From NCBI GenBank assembly GCA_017938625.1, contig JAGBBD010000006.1, positions 109,905-173,904 of the forward strand: a stretch of DNA of 64,000 nt, in the 5' to 3' direction. A program made the translations under genes and the position numbers. This document shows, piece after piece, positions 59,559 to 64,000 of this stretch (positions are counted from its first letter, which is position 1; every line of letters begins with the position of its first letter). The DNA comes from Oscillospiraceae bacterium. Lineage in GTDB: Bacteria; Bacillota; Clostridia; Oscillospirales; Oscillospiraceae. A model generated the notes under the pieces. It was given only the letters and a program-made list of their open reading frames with translations. It made no database searches and was not told the DNA's origin.

Positions 59559-59612
59559 GGAAATGACCCTTGACACTCAGAGTGATTAGCTGAGAGGTCA
59601 AGGGTCATTTCC
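59559..59612. terminator. Strong bidirectional terminator
   Basis: 16-bp perfect stem GGAAATGACCCTTGAC / GTCAAGGGTCATTTCC around a branched inner hairpin, followed by TTTTTA. It ends the leftward MBL gene. Confidence 0.88.
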
Positions 59613-59615
59613 TTT

Positions 59616-60407
59616 TTATAGTTCAAATCGTCTGCCGCCGCTGAGTGCAAGAAGTCTGTCACCCATAATGGCTTTCATATAGTCAAATTGCGCTTCTCCG
59701 GTGCAATGCCCGGTGTAGTACACAGTGGGGGACTGCAAAAGCAGCTTGGCAGCGTCCTTCAATCGTTCGGCATCGGACGTAGCGGGATCCAAGTTCATAA
59801 AGTGGAAACCGCCAATGAGCACATCCGGCTGAAACCAGGATACGATGTTGAGGATACCTTTGTGAGAGCAGCCGCTGATCAGCACTTTTTTGCTGTTCTC
59901 TTCAATCAGCAGATAGTGTTCGTGGGTGAATGTGTCATCTGTGTAAGCATTTCCGTCAAATACCGTCAGACCGAAGCTGTCCGTAGGATAGGGGCGGTCT
60001 TTTTTGTTGCATGACAGAAGGGTCAGTCCCGGTGCGATTTGATACTCATCTCCCACAAGGGTGAGCCGCTCGCATCCCTGCAGGGCAGGATCTATTCCAA
60101 TATATCGATCGTTTCCGTGGTAACAAGGGGCAAACGCGTGTTCATTCACATAAACAGGCGCTGTTTTGGTGCATTCCAGAAAACGTTTCAATCCACCGCT
60201 GTGATCGTAATGCCCATGGGATAGTACGGCGAAATCAATGGCCTGCAGATCGATTCCCAACTTTTCTGCGTTGTCTGCAAAGGCATCTGACTGTCCGGCG
60301 TCAAAGAGGATCTTGTGGGAGCTTGTTTCGATATACAGGCTCAGTCCGTGCTCAGCTGTTAGTATGGGATCGACTGCAGTATTTTCCATCAATACGGTGA
60401 TCTTCAT
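59616..60407 (-). CDS. MBL-fold metallohydrolase
   Basis: A 263-residue metallo-beta-lactamase-fold enzyme. Metal motif LSHGHYDHSGG, ISGCSHKG, and a late GH in YTGHCTGE. Closest in style to the COG1237 7,8-dihydropterin-6-methyl synthase-like group. Substrate unknown. Confidence 0.9.
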   Translation of the reverse strand: MKITVLMENTAVDPILTAEHGLSLYIETSSHKILFDAGQSDAFADNAEKLGIDLQAIDFAVLSHGHYDHSGGLKRFLECTKTAPVYVNEHAFAPCYHGNDRYIGIDPALQGCERLTLVGDEYQIAPGLTLLSCNKKDRPYPTDSFGLTVFDGNAYTDDTFTHEHYLLIEENSKKVLISGCSHKGILNIVSWFQPDVLIGGFHFMNLDPATSDAERLKDAAKLLLQSPTVYYTGHCTGEAQFDYMKAIMGDRLLALSGGRRFEL

Positions 60408-60436
60408 CTTGTTTTGCCTTCTTTCTTTTGAACATT

Positions 60437-61399
60437 TTATTGAATCTCAAACCGAATGTCGCCCGTATTAGTGATCGCTTCACATACTCCGCCTGTTATA
60501 GTCTTGGGAACATGGATGTTTCCGGTATCGGTTTGTGTCATAAATACCTTCTGGGTAAGCAGACTTCCGGAAATATCGCCCGTATCTGTTTTTATAAAAA
60601 TCTCACCGGCATCGCAGCCTTCAAATTTTACATCACCCGTGCTTCTGGTGATGAAGAATTTTTCGGATGCAATAACATTACGCAGGAAGATATCACCTGT
60701 ATCGCCCTCTGTAGTAAGATTATTGCATGTAAGATCGGTCAACTCTGTCTTTCCGGTGGTGACGCGGACGCGAGTATCGCCCATGCAGGTCACACTGGTA
60801 ACACTGATCCTGCCTGTATGGACTGTAAGATCCAGCTCCTCGGCTGAAGTGTGTTCTATACAGATGTTTCCGGTCGTTGTTTCAATTTTTGCACAGCCCA
60901 AGGCAGCCGCCTGCAGCGTTACATTGCCGGTGTGCTCTGCAATATCAATACTGTTAAAGTGAAACTCTTTCGGTATTTCCACATCTCCTGTATCTGACTT
61001 AATGGAAAGAGCATCATACCGATCCTGCGGGAGATAAACCGTGATTTTTGGAGTGCTGAATGTGATGCCGATATACTCGTACCAACGCCTTTTATCGACA
61101 AGCCGGATCATGAGAGTATCATCCGCTACAGCAACGGAGTGTTTCTGATTATTCTGCTCATAACAGATCACCGAACCCGTTGCGGCTTCACAAGGTACAA
61201 ACAAAATATCAGCAGTATTTGTAAGGATAGATATATTTTTGTAGGCAGCTTCGATCTTGTGCTCAGTTGTCTCGTATTGTATTGTTGACAACTTTGTAAA
61301 ATCCCAATTCAACATGGTCATAGCACCTCCAAATAGAATACAGCCTGCAAGAACAAGTATCGCCGCAATTATAAGCCGTGTTTTTGCTCGCTTATTCAT
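60437..61399 (-). CDS. DUF4097 beta-helix protein with N-terminal anchor
   Basis: A 320-residue protein. One TM anchor (about 9-30), then repeated TGD/TGN-type beta-helix turns (SIKSDTGDVEIP, TTTGNICIEHT, TEGDTGDIFLR, STGDVKFEG, KTDTGDISG, NTGDIRF), typical of DUF4097. It overlaps DUF1700 by 8 nt. Likely faces outside. Confidence 0.9.
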   Translation of the reverse strand: MNKRAKTRLIIAAILVLAGCILFGGAMTMLNWDFTKLSTIQYETTEHKIEAAYKNISILTNTADILFVPCEAATGSVICYEQNNQKHSVAVADDTLMIRLVDKRRWYEYIGITFSTPKITVYLPQDRYDALSIKSDTGDVEIPKEFHFNSIDIAEHTGNVTLQAAALGCAKIETTTGNICIEHTSAEELDLTVHTGRISVTSVTCMGDTRVRVTTGKTELTDLTCNNLTTEGDTGDIFLRNVIASEKFFITRSTGDVKFEGCDAGEIFIKTDTGDISGSLLTQKVFMTQTDTGNIHVPKTITGGVCEAITNTGDIRFEIQ

Positions 61400-61961
61400 G
61401 GCAACTCCTCCTCCCGAAGAATCGTATCATAACCTTCTTGGTGATCATAAGGATTCCTTTTGTTGCGGCTTTGCAGCCATAGAACATGAAAATGGAAAGC
61501 CCTGCACAGACAACACCTATGCCCAACGCAGCGATGCCGGGCAGCAAATGATCTGTACATGCGGTGCCGATACCGATTGCCGTGCAGCCGAGAGCGCTGC
61601 CGATCAAGGCGACAAAAACGGCCCACAAAGAAATGATCAAGGCCCATAATGTAACGTAAAGCGAAAGTATCACGGCAAATGCGGCGATCGCCAAAGACAG
61701 CCAAATAGGTGAGCCCAGCACCAAAAGTACGATCTCCCAAATCTTCAGACGTCTTTTGGATCCGGCGTCATTCTTGCCGACTGCCTGTGTGGCGATCTCG
61801 TCGATCGAGCCGATTGCAAGAACCGCATCTTCTTCACTAAGACCGTCATCCATGCGGTCATCGATCATCTCGCCGTAAAATGCCAGCTGCTCTTCTATTT
61901 CATCAGGCGGCAAAGCACATAAGCGTTTGCGCAGATCTGCAAGAAATTCCTGCTTATTCAT
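61392..61961 (-). CDS. DUF1700 (HAAS-type) membrane protein
   Basis: A 189-residue protein. Cytoplasmic N-terminal helical domain (MNKQEFLADLRKRLCALPPDEI ... SIDEIA) and three to four TM helices after about residue 75. The family always accompanies PadR regulators. ATG 61961 has GGAGGG upstream and overlaps the PadR gene by 8 nt. Confidence 0.92.
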   Translation of the reverse strand: MNKQEFLADLRKRLCALPPDEIEEQLAFYGEMIDDRMDDGLSEEDAVLAIGSIDEIATQAVGKNDAGSKRRLKIWEIVLLVLGSPIWLSLAIAAFAVILSLYVTLWALIISLWAVFVALIGSALGCTAIGIGTACTDHLLPGIAALGIGVVCAGLSIFMFYGCKAATKGILMITKKVMIRFFGRRSCHE

Positions 61962-62274
61962 TTCCATCACCCTCCTTGGTCACAAATCGGTAAATCGCTA
62001 AGATCTCATTCCACTCGTCTTTGAAGTCCTCAATACGCTTGAGCCCTTCTGCCGTGATGTGGTAATACTTCCGAAGTCTGCCGCCGTGCTCTGCTGTGCG
62101 GACGGTCAGCATGTTTGCAAGCTCCAAACGTTTGAGAATGGTATATAAGGTCGACTCGGAAAGGACGATGTAAGGCTTCATGTCCTTGATGATCTTGTAG
62201 CCATAGGAATCTTCATTTTTGATGGCAGCCAGAACACACACATCCAATAGCCCACGCTTCAATTGAACGTCCAT
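61954..62274 (-). CDS. PadR-family transcription regulator
   Basis: A 106-residue winged helix: KRGLLDVCVLAAIKNEDSYGYKIIKD, LSESTLYTILKRLE, and RKYYHITAEGLKRI. ATG 62274 has AAGGAGG. First gene of the PadR-DUF1700-DUF4097 operon and probably its own repressor, given the palindrome over its promoter. Confidence 0.95.
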   Translation of the reverse strand: MDVQLKRGLLDVCVLAAIKNEDSYGYKIIKDMKPYIVLSESTLYTILKRLELANMLTVRTAEHGGRLRKYYHITAEGLKRIEDFKDEWNEILAIYRFVTKEGDGNE

Positions 62275-62289
62275 ACCATACCTCCTTTT

Positions 62290-62327
62290 GCATAATACAT
62301 CATAACACGAGGTATTATGCATGTCAA
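62290..62327 (-). promoter_or_regulatory. PadR operon promoter with overlapping operator
   Basis: TTGACA (62327-62322), 17-nt spacer, TATGAT (62304-62299). An inverted repeat GCATAATAC / GTATTATGC (62290-62298, 62312-62320) brackets the -10 box and reaches into the spacer. Confidence 0.8.
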
Positions 62328-62375
62328 GAAAAAGAGGGCAGAGGAGGTGCGATCCTCCCTGCCGCTCTTTGAGTT

Positions 62376-62897
62376 CTATATCTTTTGAATTTTGCAGCCT
62401 GTTTTTTCTTCGATCATGGCACAGAAACCAGCCGTATCGCCGCCGGAAAGCGAGCTTTTATCGTAGACCTGCGCATGATTTTGACTGAACACAAAAATAA
62501 AATACCGATCCGATTCTGCAATTGCGAGGATGTTGTCATATTTGAATTGCGAGGTGCCAACTTCCGTTTCGGAATAATATCCGTCTTCACGGAATGTGGT
62601 TGTGGAACTGATCAGCCCCGGCAGAGTTCTGCGCTTCGCGATCGCACCATTGATCCTGTCTTCAAAACAGAAGACCACAATGATCGCTAATGCGGCGATC
62701 CAGGATACTATGCGATTGGAAGTGATGGCGTACGCTTCACCGCGAGTCGGCAGCGAGAGAAGTGCAACAAGGATCACAAGGATCCAACCGATGATATGTG
62801 CCCGGCGGCTGCGCTTGGTGCGTGTCGTCTTTCTTACACCTTTCGCCATGGCAATACAGGCATTGAGATCATATTGCGTGGTAAATGTAAATTCCAT
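62376..62897 (-). CDS. YcxB-like membrane protein
   Basis: A 173-residue protein with two TM helices (about 33-51 and 62-80) between an N-terminal strand (MEFTFTTQYD) and a C-terminal YcxB-type domain (GYYSETEVGTSQFKYDNILAIAESDRYFIFVFS). Function unknown. Confidence 0.82.
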   Translation of the reverse strand: MEFTFTTQYDLNACIAMAKGVRKTTRTKRSRRAHIIGWILVILVALLSLPTRGEAYAITSNRIVSWIAALAIIVVFCFEDRINGAIAKRRTLPGLISSTTTFREDGYYSETEVGTSQFKYDNILAIAESDRYFIFVFSQNHAQVYDKSSLSGGDTAGFCAMIEEKTGCKIQKI

Positions 62898-63142
62898 ATT
62901 ATCACCTCACGCTCAGTATATCATAAACATATCGATTGAGCAAAAAATTTTAGAATATTGAAGATCTCAAGTTAGTCATCAATGTTACCGTCGTTATCTC
63001 ATTACCGGCACTTTGCACACCTGCGCAAACCGTTGATTTGCGATACAGATCACAAATTGTGTCGGGAATTGGCTGTTTATCGGAACAGTAAGGATGGCGA
63101 TGATACACCGCCCCACAAGGATATACATAGCAGCATCGCTGC

Positions 63143-63280
63143 TTATTTGGACTTATTAGTGACCTCAATCTCAATGTTTATATGATTGGAAGCTTTACCT
63201 TGCCTGATACCATTCCGAATGCTCATTACGATCAATACCGAAATAACAATAATTATAACAGCGATCAAAAAAACTATCAC
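63143..63280 (-). CDS. 45-residue single-pass membrane protein
   Basis: GTG 63280 has GGAGG 6 nt upstream. The N-terminal hydrophobic helix (IVFLIAVIIIVISVLIVM) is followed by a polar tail. Too short for routine gene calling but well formed. The gap 62898-63142 holds nothing else I can support. Confidence 0.6.
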   Translation of the reverse strand: MIVFLIAVIIIVISVLIVMSIRNGIRQGKASNHINIEIEVTNKSK

Positions 63281-63440
63281 TTCAAACCTCCGCAAATAAA
63301 TTTATCAATTGGTGTGAGGGAAACCGGGAATGTTTGTAATTGCCCAATTGGGAGTATGCAGAAATAGATAAAACCCAACACATCACTACATCACATTATA
63401 AATACATAATGTGAAGAGTCAAAACAATTCTTGCAAATAT

Positions 63441-63560
63441 TCATAGATGCGACCGTGGAGCAAGCTTCACAGTACCCGCTTCGCGCTCTTCGCTAAAAAC
63501 AGCCCGCCGGGCTGTTTTCTTTACGCTCAGACCCTCTCGGGTTCAAGTCCCGTACAAAAA
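63441..63560 (+). other. tRNA 3'-end-like fragment, possible old attachment site
   Basis: CTCTCGGGTTCAAGTCCCGT is a good T-arm (CGGG-TTCAAGT-CCCG) without the rest of a tRNA. A hairpin CAGCCCGCCGGGCTG lies just before it. This fits a remnant of an element that once integrated in a tRNA gene. Confidence 0.4.
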
Positions 63561-63596
63561 ACAGAGCAACACCCGCTAAAGCGGATATTGCTCTGT
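63561..63596 (+). terminator. Terminator after the tRNA-like fragment
   Basis: ACAGAGCAA / TTGCTCTGT stem with an inner CCGCT/GCGG hairpin. Confidence 0.7.
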
Positions 63597-63694
63597 TGAA
63601 TTGTTTTGATAATAATGATACGGTTTCAAACAGTTTCATTTGGTTTCACTCAAAAAAATGAAACTATTAAGCGGGAAGTAAAACTCTCTTTTGG

Positions 63695-64000
63695 GATTAA
63701 AACTATGCTGATCTGTTTGTCAAATTGGAATTTACTGTTCTCTTTTATGCCTTTCAACAAGCAGAAGAATAAACATAACCAACCAAAGACCCCAAGCAAC
63801 CAAACACCCGATTCCAGAAAACCAAATGTCTATTATAGTGCCTAATAAAAATGGCACTATAATAGACATTTGGTTTTCTGGAATCGGGTGTTTGGTTGCT
63901 TGGGGCCTTTGGTTGGTTATGTTTATTCTTCTGCTTGTTGAAAGGCATAAAAGAGAACAGTAAATTCCAATTTGACAAACAGATCAGCATAGTTTTAATC
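63695..64000. repeat. 306-bp near-perfect palindrome reaching the window edge
   Basis: Arms 63695-63842 and 63853-64000 (148 bp each) around a 10-nt loop, with a single mismatch (63789/63906). The pairing is still intact at the last base, so it may continue outside. Confidence 0.95.
63826..63963 (+). CDS. 45-residue membrane peptide spanning the palindrome centre, mirrored on the other strand
   Basis: ATG 63826 to TAA 63963 encodes a peptide with a strong TM stretch (GCLVAWGLWLVMFILLLVE). By symmetry the minus strand encodes nearly the same peptide from 63869 to 63732, differing in the loop (PNKNG versus PFLLG) and one other codon. No ribosome-binding site is clear. Possibly a real small gene caught in an inverted duplication. 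Confidence 0.3.
   Translation: MSIIVPNKNGTIIDIWFSGIGCLVAWGLWLVMFILLLVERHKREQ

Overview
The window looks like a chromosome segment of an anaerobic Bacillota (class Clostridia, probably the Oscillospiraceae/Ruminococcaceae side). The grounds are strong GGAGG ribosome-binding sites, a glycyl-radical enzyme with its activase, YlmH and DUF896 (YnzC) proteins, DUF1700/DUF4097/PadR genes, and palindromic repeats of the kind common in gut Clostridia. The species is not identified.

Layout. (1) 1-16.1 kb is host DNA: a 3'-truncated D-Ala-D-Ala carboxypeptidase gene, a helix-hairpin-helix protein coupled to an OmpR-type two-component system, a frameshifted AraC regulator divergent from a glycyl-radical enzyme and its activase, aspartate ammonia-lyase, an Lrp/AsnC regulator, two overlapping flavoprotein genes, ylmH, DUF896, a phosphotriesterase-like hydrolase, DUF1294, a lipoprotein and a low-molecular-weight tyrosine phosphatase. 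(2) 16.19-56.81 kb is one prophage of about 40.6 kb with a podovirus-like gene order, inserted at the 3' end of tRNA-Ser(GCT) and bounded by 28-bp direct repeats. (3) 56.8-64 kb is host DNA: two tRNA-Ser genes, two CobW/COG0523 GTPases (one with a long His/Cys metal-binding insert), an MBL-fold hydrolase, a PadR-DUF1700-DUF4097 operon, a YcxB-like protein, a 45-residue membrane protein, and a 306-bp near-perfect palindrome that reaches the window edge.

Inside the prophage, from left to right: integrase; a repressor operon that also carries a membrane/zinc-ribbon protein; a Cro-like gene behind operator-flanked promoters; a tRNA cluster (Gln-TTG, Met-CAT, Gly-TCC, one degenerate tRNA and one D-arm-less tRNA-like element); PcfK-like and PcfJ-like genes, DUF3102, zinc-ribbon, DUF551, ASCH and metallopeptidase genes; a HUH-type replication initiator; terminase small and large subunits; portal; scaffold; decoration protein; major capsid; connector; a metallophosphoesterase; fibres; holins; amidase; a tail-hub protein; an internal virion protein; and a 3,529-residue polyvalent protein. 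I see no DNA polymerase, helicase or primase gene, so replication probably relies on the HUH protein plus the host.

The most unusual signals are these. Two families of palindromic elements (at least 10 and 8 copies) occur only in the prophage and all in one orientation; several are read through in frame inside phage proteins. Four promoter-like sequences (CGGGATAAC or CGGGTAAAC, 17-nt spacer, TAnnAT or TAAAAT) sit at the heads of phage modules, at least three of them directly behind hairpin terminators. A tRNA-like element has no D-arm and an 8-nt anticodon loop. The integration carries in a replacement terminator for the tRNA. The giant protein contains six copies of a short L[QD]W[AE]G motif.
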